A stretch of 64,000 nucleotides of DNA, from the NCBI GenBank assembly GCA_902533795.1, contig CACAND010000002.1, positions 110,469 to 174,468 of the forward strand, written 5' to 3'. Of the stretch, positions 1-8,853 are shown piece by piece (positions within the stretch are counted from its first letter, which is position 1; each line of letters begins with the position of its first letter). Below the pieces are notes generated by a model. It was not told the DNA's origin and ran no database searches. It saw only the letters and a list, made by a program, of their open reading frames with translations. Source of the DNA: an uncultured Candidatus Actinomarina sp. (GTDB lineage: Bacteria; Actinomycetota; Acidimicrobiia; Actinomarinales; Actinomarinaceae). Made by a program: the position numbers and the translations under genes.

Positions 1-429
1 TCAGGGTATTTATATCCATCATTACAATTGAAAAAAGCTGGTATCGATTATACCGGTGACATTGTTCAAAGATTTGCTGGTTCACATGATGGAGTTATTT
101 CTGGACTATATAACGGTGACGCAAAATTTGGTGTTACTTATGATGATGCCAGAAGAACTCTAAGAAAAACAAATGCAGATGTTGGTGAAAAGGTAATTGC
201 TTTTGGTATTACAGAAGAAATTCCTAATGATGTTATAGCAGTTAGAACAGATCTACCTGAAGACATCAAGCAACAAATTTATGACATATTAGCTGCATAT
301 ATCGCTACTGATGAAGGTTTGGCCATAATGGATGAAATTTATGGTTGGACTGATTTAGTACCAGCAGTTAACTCAGAATTCGACGTTGTAAGAGAAGCAG
401 CTGAAGAATTCGGTCTATACGACGATTAA
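1..429 (+). CDS. phnD: Phosphonate/phosphite ABC transporter substrate-binding protein, C-terminal part
   Basis: The reading frame is open from base 1, so the 5' end lies outside the window; 142 residues remain. The visible part has the PhnD-family stretch ending in GLYNGDAKFGVTYDDA and the usual acidic C-terminus. PhnD proteins are the extracytoplasmic binding component that hands phosphonate, phosphite or related phosphorus compounds to PhnE/PhnC. phnC and two phnE genes follow directly, which supports the call. An intrinsic terminator hairpin follows the stop codon within the operon, so this gene is probably expressed above the rest of the transporter. The exact ligand cannot be read from this fragment. 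Confidence 0.9.
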   Translation, partial: SGYLYPSLQLKKAGIDYTGDIVQRFAGSHDGVISGLYNGDAKFGVTYDDARRTLRKTNADVGEKVIAFGITEEIPNDVIAVRTDLPEDIKQQIYDILAAYIATDEGLAIMDEIYGWTDLVPAVNSEFDVVREAAEEFGLYDD

Positions 430-436
430 ATCTTAA

Positions 437-474
437 TTTTAACCGGGTTGTTCTTCAGCCCGGTTAAAATTTTT
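437..474 (+). terminator. Intrinsic terminator between phnD and phnC
   Basis: An 11-bp perfect stem (437-447 with 459-469, core AACCGGG/CCCGGTT) with an 11-base loop is followed by a run of T at 470-474. It begins 8 bases after the phnD stop and ends 2 bases before the phnC start codon. Its place inside an operon points to partial termination that favours the binding protein over the membrane parts. Confidence 0.85.
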
Positions 475-476
475 AT

Positions 477-1244
477 ATGATCAAATTCGAAAATGTAAGT
501 GTCACCTATCCAGGTGGCGTAGAAGCCCTAAAAAATCTAGATTTAGAAATAAATGAAGGAGATTTTTTAATTATTGTGGGTTTATCAGGAGCAGGTAAAT
601 CAACTCTACTTCGAACAATCAATAATTTAGTTAAACCAAGCAATGGTGTTGTATTTTTAGACAACAAAGATATAACTAATGCAAATAAAAAGCAACTAAA
701 ACAAATTAGATCAGAAATTGGTATGATATTTCAAACATTTAATCTAGTGAATAGATCAACAGTGTTAAAAAATGTATTAACAGGTAGATTAAGTAAAGTT
801 TCCACCATTAGGTCGATTTTTGGATTATGGCCAAAAGACCAAAAAAAAATGGCATTTGAAGCATTAAACCAAGTTGAGATTCTTGAAAAAGCTTATGTGA
901 GAGCTTCCAATCTCTCTGGTGGACAGCAACAAAGAGTAGGTATTGCGAGAGCTTTATCTCAAAAACCAAAAGTCATGCTTGCAGATGAGCCTGTTGCCTC
1001 GCTTGATCCAATCACATCAAGAGTAGTAATGAGTTATCTTAAGAAAATAAATAAAGAACTTGGAATTACAACAATAGTTAATTTACATTTTCTTGATTTA
1101 GCTAAAGAATTTGGTGATAGGTTAATTGGCTTACGCGATGGTGAACTTGTTTATGATGGAAAAGTTGATGACGTTTCAGATGAAGACTTTGAAAATATTT
1201 ATGGAAGATCAATCAAGCAATCAGATTTAATAGGTAATGATTAA
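477..1244 (+). CDS. phnC: Phosphonate/phosphite ABC transporter ATP-binding protein PhnC
   Basis: 255 residues, a full-length ABC ATPase. Walker A GLSGAGKST is at about residues 35-43, the Q-loop follows in MIFQTFNLV, the signature is LSGGQQQR, Walker B is VMLADEP, and the switch histidine lies in VNLHFLDLA. It powers phosphorus-compound import with PhnE. The ATG at 477 lies directly behind the terminator U-tract and has no Shine-Dalgarno sequence, so translation depends on reading through that hairpin or on an unseen signal. Its last 8 bases overlap the following phnE. Confidence 0.95.
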   Translation: MIKFENVSVTYPGGVEALKNLDLEINEGDFLIIVGLSGAGKSTLLRTINNLVKPSNGVVFLDNKDITNANKKQLKQIRSEIGMIFQTFNLVNRSTVLKNVLTGRLSKVSTIRSIFGLWPKDQKKMAFEALNQVEILEKAYVRASNLSGGQQQRVGIARALSQKPKVMLADEPVASLDPITSRVVMSYLKKINKELGITTIVNLHFLDLAKEFGDRLIGLRDGELVYDGKVDDVSDEDFENIYGRSIKQSDLIGND

Positions 1245-2019
1245 TTATCCAAAAAAACCAAGTCCTTCATTATTAGTTTTAATAGGAATACCTGCCGGCA
1301 TACTATTTTCAATATTTTCATTTCTTCAGATAGGTTTTAATTTTCAAGATTTTAAAAACAACCTATCTAATAGATATCTTGTAACTGATCCTTTATTTGA
1401 TCCTAAATGGGCCTGGGCTTGGGAGAATTCATCTGATGCATTAGTGGAGACTATTCAAATTGCAATATTGGCAAGTATTATAGGTTGCGCAGTTGCCTTA
1501 CCATTATCTTTTTATGCATCAAGGGCTACAAATCTGAATAAATATTCTTATTTTGTTTATAAGTCATTTTTAAATCTTGTGAGGACAATACCTGATTTAT
1601 TCTGGGCTATGATTTTTACAGTTGCAGTTGGCATTGGACCATTTGCTGGTGTACTTGCATTATTAATGTTTTCACTTGCAATAATGGGTAAATTATTATC
1701 CGAGACAATTGATAGCATTGATCCTGGGCCTATGGAAGCTGCAAAAGCCACAGGTGCATCGCATAATCAATCTGTCTTTACATCTGCCTTACCACAAGTA
1801 CTACCCAATTTTACTGCTTATTTTTTATACATATTTGAATTATGCATCAGAGCAAGTGTGATTCTTGGATTAGTCGGTGCGGGTGGAGTTGGAAGAATAA
1901 TTGAAACACAAAGAATTTTTCTTAGATTTGATAGAATCTCTCCAATAATTGTTCTAATTCTTGTAGTTGTCATATTGATAGAACAATTTAGTGTTTGGTT
2001 AAGAAGAAAAATATTATGA
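1237..2019 (+). CDS. phnE: Phosphonate/phosphite ABC transporter permease PhnE, first copy
   Basis: 260 residues with about six hydrophobic segments and the EAA-type coupling loop MEAAKATGASHNQSVF before LPQVLP, typical of PhnE permeases. It forms the membrane channel with the next gene and is driven by PhnC. The ATG at 1237 overlaps the end of phnC by 8 bases, indicating translational coupling. Two different PhnE subunits in tandem is a known arrangement for this transporter family. Confidence 0.93.
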   Translation: MINYPKKPSPSLLVLIGIPAGILFSIFSFLQIGFNFQDFKNNLSNRYLVTDPLFDPKWAWAWENSSDALVETIQIAILASIIGCAVALPLSFYASRATNLNKYSYFVYKSFLNLVRTIPDLFWAMIFTVAVGIGPFAGVLALLMFSLAIMGKLLSETIDSIDPGPMEAAKATGASHNQSVFTSALPQVLPNFTAYFLYIFELCIRASVILGLVGAGGVGRIIETQRIFLRFDRISPIIVLILVVVILIEQFSVWLRRKIL

Positions 2020-2819
2020 ACATTCCAAAGCAACCATTGAACCAAAGAATATTTAAGTATTCATTAACTAGTTTGATTGTTATTTCTGCAATCTGGTCAG
2101 CATCAGGTTTAGAAATAACTCTTGATAGAATACTTAATGCTCCAGCACAAATTGCCACTTTGGTTGGTGCAATGTTTCCTTTAGATTTAAGTTCAGAAGC
2201 ATTTGATAGAATTATTCCAAAAGTATTTGAGTCTTTGTTTATCGCATGGGCAGGAACAGTAATTGGAGCAATATTTAGTTTTCCTATTTCGTTTTTAGCA
2301 GCAAATAATATAACAATTGGATCTGTTAACAGAGTAATTAAACAAATTCTTAACGGTATAAGAGCATTTCCAGAATTGATTTTAGCTTTTGTTTTCTTGC
2401 CAATAACAGGACTTGGTCCATTAACAGGAACACTAGCTGTAGGTATTCATTCAATAGGAACTTTAGGGAAGCTATCTTCAGAAGTTATAGAGGGCATTGA
2501 TGAAGGACCTCTTGAGTCTATTAAAGCGTCAGGTGGATCAAAAATTAACGAACTTACTTTTGGGGTTATTCCACAAGTTATGCCAACTATTACATCTTAT
2601 TGGCTTTATCGCTTTGAAATTAATTTAAGAGCATCAGCAGTTCTTGGCGTTGTAGGTGCTGGTGGTGTTGGTCAAGAATTGATAAATCAGCTTAGATTCA
2701 GGGACTTTCCAAGAGCAGGTACAGTATTAATCTGTACTATTGTTTTGGTATTAACTGCAGATACAATATCAGCAGCAATTAGAAATCGTATTATTAAAGG
2801 AAAGACTGTTAAAAGTTAA
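2016..2819 (+). CDS. phnE: Phosphonate/phosphite ABC transporter permease PhnE, second copy
   Basis: 267 residues from the ATG at 2016, which overlaps the stop of the first phnE as ATGA; an upstream start at 1995 in the same frame would overlap far more and is less likely. The protein has about six membrane segments and the coupling loop LESIKASGGSKINELTF followed by IPQVMP. It is presumably the heterodimer partner of the preceding permease. The stop codon touches the stop codon of ftsK on the other strand with no base between them. Confidence 0.93.
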   Translation: MNIPKQPLNQRIFKYSLTSLIVISAIWSASGLEITLDRILNAPAQIATLVGAMFPLDLSSEAFDRIIPKVFESLFIAWAGTVIGAIFSFPISFLAANNITIGSVNRVIKQILNGIRAFPELILAFVFLPITGLGPLTGTLAVGIHSIGTLGKLSSEVIEGIDEGPLESIKASGGSKINELTFGVIPQVMPTITSYWLYRFEINLRASAVLGVVGAGGVGQELINQLRFRDFPRAGTVLICTIVLVLTADTISAAIRNRIIKGKTVKS

Positions 2820-5189
2820 TTATTCTTCGTACCAGTTATCGTCGTCTTCACTGTCACTTACTTCTTCAACAATTGCCTTGTCAGGTTCAATTAAATCTTC
2901 GGAAACATCATCTTCAATAGAACTAAGTGAATCTGTTTCAAACTCTTCTACGGTGATTAAAACCTCTCTAGCTTTTGAACCCTCTGATGGTCCAACAATT
3001 CCTTGTGATTCAAGAATATCCATCAATCGTCCTGCTCTAGCAAAACCAACTCTTAACTTCCTTTGTAACATTGATGTAGAACCTAATTGTGATCTCACAA
3101 CAAGTTCTGTAGCTGTTTTAATGAGATCTTCATCCTCTCCAAGGTCTTCATTATTTTGAACAGCTGTAGACTTTTGTTCTTCAATGACAGCAGGATTATA
3201 TTCAGCTTCTTTTTGTGATTTAACCCATGATACAACATCTTTTATCTCACCTTCTGTAACCCATGCACCCTGAATTCGTTCAAGCCTAGGATTTGAGGCA
3301 GTAACAATTAACATGTCACCTAATCCAATTAATTTTTCAGCACCTGATTGGTCCAAAATAACTCGTGAATCTGTTGTTGAAGCAACTGAGAAAGCAAGAC
3401 GAGAAGGAATATTTGCTTTCATAACGCCAGTGATAACATCTACGGATGGTCTTTGTGTTGCAACAACTAAATGAATACCGATTGCTCTAGCCATCTGTGC
3501 AAGCCTAACGATAGCAGATTCTACTTCCCTACCAGCAACCATCATTAAGTCATTCAACTCATCAATACAAACAACAATAAAAGGAAATCTATCAAATTTG
3601 TCAGTATCAAGTAAACCTGCATCATACTTTTCGTGGTAACCGTTTATATCTCTGACTTGACCGTCAGCTAAAAGATCATATCTTCTGTCCATTTCAGAAA
3701 CTGCCCATGAAAGTGCATCGACAGCTTTTTTGGGGTTAGTTATGACTTTAGTTAAAAGGTGTGGAACATTATTGTATTGACCAAGTTCAACACGTTTTGG
3801 ATCGACCATTACCATTTTTACTTCGTCAGGGTTAGTTCTCATTAACAACGAAGTAACAATTGAATTTATACATGAAGATTTTCCTGCACCTGTTTGACCA
3901 GCTATAAGTACATGAGGAAGTTCTGAGAGATTCATAAGCCTTGGCGAACCTGATATATCTAACCCAAGACCAACATTTAATGGGTGGTCAAGTTTTTGAG
4001 CGTCTGAAGAAGAAAGGACATCTCCAAGAGAAACTAATTTTCTCTGTCTATTAGGTATTTCAATACCAATAGCACTTCTTCCTGGAATAGGTGCTAAAAG
4101 ACGGACGTCTGGAGTAGCTAAAGCATAAGCAATATCATGTGAAAGTGAAGTAACTTTTGAAACTTTAACACCTGGAGAAAGCTCAATCTCATAACGAGTA
4201 ACTGTAGGGCCTGGAACAATTTTTGTTAACTCAGCTTCAACACCATGCTCTTTTAATAAATTTTGTAGATCTGTTGCAGTTTGTTGAAGAAGCTTTTTAG
4301 AAGTAGAAACATCAGTTCCACTTTTAAGAAGTTTTAATGGTGGAAGAACGTAATTTGCCGATTTTTTCTTATTTGGTTTAGCTTTTGACTTTACTGCTTT
4401 AGGCTTCTCAGTAACTTCAGACTTAACAGATTTTTTACTTTTTTCTTTTTTTAATGTAACAACATTAGTTTTTAAATCTTCTTTAGGTTCATCATTTTCA
4501 TTATTAATTAAATCAAAGTTAATTTTGGAAGCTTCTCTTCTAGCTTTGTAGAAGGCAAAAATAAATCTATATGAGTATACAAATATAGCTTGAACTCCAC
4601 CAATAAGATCTTTTAGCTCAATATCGGTCATGTAAAGAACAGATATGATCAATCCAAATAATAAAACAACATGTGTCATTTCTGCTGCAAGCAGATTATT
4701 TAAGGGGTAAACAATAAATGCAGAAATAAATCCACCAGATTTTTGTAAAGCAGATGTACCGACGCTAATTGATAATGGTTCAGCATGGATATAAAAATGA
4801 AACAAAGCTGATGTAAAAATTTGAACCCACAGCGTACCAACAAATACTTTTTGAGTATTAATAAAATCTTTATCTCTAATTAAGATTGCAGATCCGTAGA
4901 TAAGTAGTAGTGGAAACAAATAAACGCCATAACCAAAGGACCATGTAATTAAATTATTTACAAACTCTCCTATTGGTCCTGCTTTACCAAAAGAAGATAA
5001 AGCTATAAGAATCGCTAGTGAAAGCATAAAGATAGATACAGTTTGATATGACTTGAAAAAAAGAGATGAAAGAGATTTTGTACCTTTAACTAAGCTTTTT
5101 AAAGAACTTGGTACTTTTATTAAATTTTTCGGTTTAGACACCCGCTTACGCCCACTAACCCTTTCGCGAGTGGATGTCTTAACAGCCAC
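2820..5189 (-). CDS. ftsK: DNA translocase FtsK/SpoIIIE
   Basis: 789 residues. The N-terminus is basic and followed by about four membrane segments (roughly residues 50-195), then a low-complexity Lys/Glu-rich linker (about 220-290), the FtsK motor with Walker A GQTGAGKSS near 431, and a C-terminal winged-helix gamma domain (around 680-745, with RKLRVGFARAGRLMD) that reads orienting DNA sequences. It moves chromosome ends across the division septum and coordinates XerC/D resolution; an xerC-like gene lies at 45.9 kb. The start is GTG at 5189, five bases after a perfect TATAAT, so the mRNA looks leaderless. dapA-dapB lie upstream on the same strand. Confidence 0.95.
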   Translation of the reverse strand: MAVKTSTRERVSGRKRVSKPKNLIKVPSSLKSLVKGTKSLSSLFFKSYQTVSIFMLSLAILIALSSFGKAGPIGEFVNNLITWSFGYGVYLFPLLLIYGSAILIRDKDFINTQKVFVGTLWVQIFTSALFHFYIHAEPLSISVGTSALQKSGGFISAFIVYPLNNLLAAEMTHVVLLFGLIISVLYMTDIELKDLIGGVQAIFVYSYRFIFAFYKARREASKINFDLINNENDEPKEDLKTNVVTLKKEKSKKSVKSEVTEKPKAVKSKAKPNKKKSANYVLPPLKLLKSGTDVSTSKKLLQQTATDLQNLLKEHGVEAELTKIVPGPTVTRYEIELSPGVKVSKVTSLSHDIAYALATPDVRLLAPIPGRSAIGIEIPNRQRKLVSLGDVLSSSDAQKLDHPLNVGLGLDISGSPRLMNLSELPHVLIAGQTGAGKSSCINSIVTSLLMRTNPDEVKMVMVDPKRVELGQYNNVPHLLTKVITNPKKAVDALSWAVSEMDRRYDLLADGQVRDINGYHEKYDAGLLDTDKFDRFPFIVVCIDELNDLMMVAGREVESAIVRLAQMARAIGIHLVVATQRPSVDVITGVMKANIPSRLAFSVASTTDSRVILDQSGAEKLIGLGDMLIVTASNPRLERIQGAWVTEGEIKDVVSWVKSQKEAEYNPAVIEEQKSTAVQNNEDLGEDEDLIKTATELVVRSQLGSTSMLQRKLRVGFARAGRLMDILESQGIVGPSEGSKAREVLITVEEFETDSLSSIEDDVSEDLIEPDKAIVEEVSDSEDDDNWYEE

Positions 5190-5200
5190 GCCTAATTATA
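5190..5200 (-). promoter_or_regulatory. Leaderless promoter -10 element of ftsK
   Basis: On the minus strand TATAAT (5200-5195) is followed by five bases and then the GTG start codon at 5189. Transcription starting about seven bases after the hexamer would begin at or beside the start codon. No convincing -35 box and no Shine-Dalgarno sequence are visible in the 33-base gap to dapA. Confidence 0.65.
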
Positions 5201-5222
5201 CCATAAAATAATAGAAAAAAGC

Positions 5223-6104
5223 CTATTTTTCCTTTATTTTTGAGTAAAAACCCCTAATTTTATTGGCTAATTCTGTAGAAATATCAGTAATTGGTAGCAA
5301 GGGCTCCCCTACATCCTCCCAACTTTCTGATAATATTTTTTTAATTGGACCTGGACTTGGTTCTTCAAAAAGTGCTTTAAAAAGTTCGCCTAAATCATTA
5401 TTTATTGCCTCAGCTTTTTTAATATCATTATTTTGAACCAACTCCATCATCTCATATATTTCATTTCCAACAACATGAGAAGCTACTGAAACAACACCTT
5501 TGCCACCATTTTTTATGAAATCAAGAGTTTCATTGTCATTACCTGAATAAATGTCAACTTTATCATGTAGGGCTTCTAATTCTTTTTTAGAAAAATCAGA
5601 ATTTCCTACTGCATCCTTAATTGAATGTATACCAATATCATCAGCAAGTGATACTAATGTTTCTAATTCAATCAAGGTGCTTGTCCGACCTGGGATGTTG
5701 TATGCCATAATTGGAAGATCTGTAACTTTTGATACCTCTTCAAAATGTTTGAGAATTCCGAGTTGTGACGGTTTCGAATAATAAGGAGTAACAATCATTA
5801 TTCCATGAACACCAACTGAATCTGCCATTTTTGTAATTTCTATAGTTTCAGAAGTTGAGTACGTTCCAGTTCCTGCAACTATGCTTGCTTTATCCCCGAC
5901 AGAATCTAGTGCAGTTGTATAAATAATTTCTCTATCTTTTATTGTAAGATTAGGTGATTCTCCCGTAGTTCCTGTAAGAACAAGTCCATCTGATTTGTCA
6001 TGAACTAATTTTCTACAGAGTCTCCAAAATGTATCTGTATTGATTACACCATTGCTATCAAAAGGAGTGATTGAAGCAGTTAATAATTTTCCAAAATCAG
6101 TCAT
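5223..6104 (-). CDS. dapA: 4-hydroxy-tetrahydrodipicolinate synthase DapA
   Basis: 293 residues, normal length. DapA condenses pyruvate with aspartate semialdehyde in lysine and diaminopimelate synthesis. Visible motifs are GTTGES at 45-50, YNIPGRTS at 135-142 (catalytic Tyr135, substrate-binding Arg140) and the Schiff-base Lys163 in SIKDAVGNSD. The ATG overlaps the dapB stop by one base (TAATG), so the two are translated as an operon read dapB then dapA. Confidence 0.96.
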   Translation of the reverse strand: MTDFGKLLTASITPFDSNGVINTDTFWRLCRKLVHDKSDGLVLTGTTGESPNLTIKDREIIYTTALDSVGDKASIVAGTGTYSTSETIEITKMADSVGVHGIMIVTPYYSKPSQLGILKHFEEVSKVTDLPIMAYNIPGRTSTLIELETLVSLADDIGIHSIKDAVGNSDFSKKELEALHDKVDIYSGNDNETLDFIKNGGKGVVSVASHVVGNEIYEMMELVQNNDIKKAEAINNDLGELFKALFEEPSPGPIKKILSESWEDVGEPLLPITDISTELANKIRGFYSKIKEK

Positions 6105-6859
6105 TATATGTCCATCGATTTATTTAATAAATTTTCAAGTCCGTGAATATATGAATTTTGTTGTTCCATTTCTTGCAATACTAATTGAACGCCCGACAAA
6201 TATGCTTTCCGATCAAATACTTTATGTTCAAGAATAAATTCTTCATGACTATCTGTAAATACGACTTCCTGCTCAGCTAGGTATTCATCTGATCTTAATG
6301 AATATATGTTTAAAGAATTTTCATTTGATACAGCATAGTAATCACCACTTATTTCTGACGGTTCAACATTCTCAAGTGAACTGGCTAAGTCTTTTGAAGT
6401 TCCTGATGGAGCGTCTTCTTTTCCTTTATGATGTTTTTCTACAATATGAACACTTGGAAAAATAGATGTCAGTTTTTGTGAATAAAGTTTTTGAATTGCA
6501 GCTCCAATAGAAAAGTTAGGAATGACTGATACAGCTTTATTAGCATTCTTTAACAGCTCTAACGAGTCGCTATTTACCCCAGACGAGCCAATTATTAATT
6601 TAGACTTATTATTAATTAGTTTTGGAATGTTTTTATTGACTTCAGAAGATGGTGAAAACTCAAACATATAGTCGCAAATAATATCATCACTTATAGACAA
6701 TGAATTAAATCTAGTACCAGAATTATTTGGATCTATGATGCCAATAACTTCATAACCTTGAAGTCCATCTATGTATTCTGAAACCATAGTTCCCATGTTT
6801 CCATTGCCACCAACGACAACTACGGTTTTGTTTGTAATTTCATTCAACTTATTTTTCAC
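6104..6859 (-). CDS. dapB: 4-hydroxy-tetrahydrodipicolinate reductase DapB
   Basis: 251 residues. DapB reduces the DapA product with NAD(P)H. The nucleotide-binding glycine loop GGNGNMG is at 17-23, and the signature EKHHKGKEDAPSGT is at 141-154 with catalytic His144 and Lys147. The start is GTG at 6859; upstream on this strand TATAAG sits six bases before it, near the leaderless-promoter pattern but with G in the last position. It is divergent from the VWA gene, 41 bases away. Confidence 0.95.
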   Translation of the reverse strand: MKNKLNEITNKTVVVVGGNGNMGTMVSEYIDGLQGYEVIGIIDPNNSGTRFNSLSISDDIICDYMFEFSPSSEVNKNIPKLINNKSKLIIGSSGVNSDSLELLKNANKAVSVIPNFSIGAAIQKLYSQKLTSIFPSVHIVEKHHKGKEDAPSGTSKDLASSLENVEPSEISGDYYAVSNENSLNIYSLRSDEYLAEQEVVFTDSHEEFILEHKVFDRKAYLSGVQLVLQEMEQQNSYIHGLENLLNKSMDI

Positions 6860-6900
6860 CTTATACTTATATAGTCAGTCTTTAATGATAATGATAAAAA

Positions 6901-8853
6901 ATGGAATTTAAGAAAAAAACTTTAGAAACTCAGATAATAGAAATTTTTCAAAAAATTAGCCCAGCTATAACTCGGCTTATTCAAAGCACAATGAATAATG
7001 ACAAAATAGTATTAAATCTTGGTAAAACAAAAAGTAAAAATAAAAATGAAATAAATATAAATCCATCCATATTAGTTAACTCTGTTTCAGATTCTGACTT
7101 AGAATTTAAAGAAGTCGTCATAGGAACAGTCATCCATGAAGCCATACACTCTATGGAAGATTATAAATTTAATATAGATAAAGACTTATCAAAATTTCAA
7201 GATGAGACTGATGGGTTAAGTGATATTGATGAAGTTCTTGAGGTGCTTTCCGGACCATTTGGGAAATACATCTTTGAAATATTAGTTCATTCTTTTGAAG
7301 AATATAAATTTGTAAAAGATTTCAAAGGCCTAAGCTCAATCCTTGAGGATATTTATGAGGAATCCAGTATCAATATCAAAAATCTAAAACCTTTCAATAA
7401 ATTTTTAATTTTAATGTTTCATAGTATTGCTGGTTATGTAGAAATCGACCTTCAATCTTATCCAAAAAATATAAAAGAATCAGTTAGAGAAACTTTGGCT
7501 ATTTTAAATAATTTTTCTTATGACAGAGACCTTGTAGAGGACACCATTGAAATTACGATCCAAATTGCTGATATTTGCAGAAGGTACAATCTTTTACCTG
7601 ATGTTGATAGTCAAACATTAGGTGAAAGAAGAGAGTCTATAGAAAAATTTGAAGATTCAGTCATAGACGATCTAAATAAAGTTTTAATCCCATCAAGTAC
7701 GAATATAACTACAGGCAATACACTCGAAAAGTTTCTTGGAAAAAAAGGTAAAGAATCAGATGATGAAAACCTAAATTTTATGGATGATCATGTTTCTAAA
7801 ATCGGTACATCGACAACTGTATACCTTCCAAATGGAAAAGTTTCAAAGCTTGTAAGTACTAATTTACCAAGAACATTTAATAGCCTTTATAAAAATGGTT
7901 TGGCAACTTACAATTCACTTTTAGAGGAATGGGACCTTCCTGTATTTAAAGTTACTAATAAAATAAAGCCTTACTTTATTCATAACAAAAAAAGGCTTCG
8001 TATAAGTGGTTATGATCAGGGGGATTTATCACCACATGTTCCACTTATGCTTGGTTCAGGAAGATACGAAAGAATGTTTGAGCAAAAACAAAGACTATCA
8101 AATAAGTCTTATGCTGTTTCATTATTAATTGATGGAAGTGGTTCAATGCTTGAAAAAGATAAAGGAGAGTTTTATCCATGGTCATTATCAGCTGCACTAA
8201 TTGGAGCAAGTTATCTAGCTCAAATATGTCATGAATTAGATATAGATTTTGAAGTTGCAATCTTTAATAGAAGTTTTGCTGCTGATGAATTAGAAAATGA
8301 AGAGCTTTATATAAAAAGAAAGATGGCAGTATCATCAATGTTAAATACAAATTACGGTTCAAATGCTGAGTACTATTTCAATACTACAAACCATTACTTT
8401 ATCAAAAGGTTTGATGATTCTTGGAAGGCAAATTACGAAAAATTTATTGGACTAATCGAGTTTTCAAGGAATTTAAGAGAGTCCTTGGATAAATTAGATA
8501 TCAAAGATGAATATCCTCCAGCAAGTATGTTTGAGAGAGGAACAAATGTTGACGAAAGAAACATTATGTTTTCAACTAAACGACTATTGGAAAAAGGATC
8601 GAAAACAAAATTGCTAGCTGTACTTTCAGATGGTATGACACGTGGCTCATTAAACGATTTGAAAAGTTCAATCAACTATGCAACAAAAGTTGGTATTGAT
8701 GTCATTGGTATCGGAATAGGTGAAAGAGGAACATGGAAAGAATATATAAACAAAACACAGATAAATCAACCTGAAGAACTAATACATTCAATAGTAAACA
8801 TCACAAAGGATATACTTATAAAGAATATTGAGGAATCTACAGGAGTAGCATAA
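6901..8853 (+). CDS. VWA-domain protein with N-terminal HExxH motif (CobT/NorD-type partner of an AAA ATPase)
   Basis: 650 residues. The C-terminal third is a von Willebrand A domain with an intact MIDAS site, DGSGS at Asp411/Ser413/Ser415. The N-terminus carries HEAIH at 79-83, followed by FEEYKF at 132-137, the spacing expected for an HExxH metallopeptidase-like fold with a downstream glutamate ligand. VWA proteins paired with MoxR/CobS ATPases act as adaptors that remodel or metallate target enzymes; here the stop and the ATG of the ATPase overlap by one base (TAATG), so the two surely work together. The substrate is unknown: no chelatase, nitric oxide reductase or methanol dehydrogenase gene is nearby. 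It is not a usual CobT, since no cobalamin genes are in the window. Confidence 0.8.
   Translation: MEFKKKTLETQIIEIFQKISPAITRLIQSTMNNDKIVLNLGKTKSKNKNEININPSILVNSVSDSDLEFKEVVIGTVIHEAIHSMEDYKFNIDKDLSKFQDETDGLSDIDEVLEVLSGPFGKYIFEILVHSFEEYKFVKDFKGLSSILEDIYEESSINIKNLKPFNKFLILMFHSIAGYVEIDLQSYPKNIKESVRETLAILNNFSYDRDLVEDTIEITIQIADICRRYNLLPDVDSQTLGERRESIEKFEDSVIDDLNKVLIPSSTNITTGNTLEKFLGKKGKESDDENLNFMDDHVSKIGTSTTVYLPNGKVSKLVSTNLPRTFNSLYKNGLATYNSLLEEWDLPVFKVTNKIKPYFIHNKKRLRISGYDQGDLSPHVPLMLGSGRYERMFEQKQRLSNKSYAVSLLIDGSGSMLEKDKGEFYPWSLSAALIGASYLAQICHELDIDFEVAIFNRSFAADELENEELYIKRKMAVSSMLNTNYGSNAEYYFNTTNHYFIKRFDDSWKANYEKFIGLIEFSRNLRESLDKLDIKDEYPPASMFERGTNVDERNIMFSTKRLLEKGSKTKLLAVLSDGMTRGSLNDLKSSINYATKVGIDVIGIGIGERGTWKEYINKTQINQPEELIHSIVNITKDILIKNIEESTGVA

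Noticed and set aside
2878..3159. Open frame on the plus strand inside ftsK
   Set aside because: Antisense shadow of a well-supported gene, with no promoter or family-like sequence.
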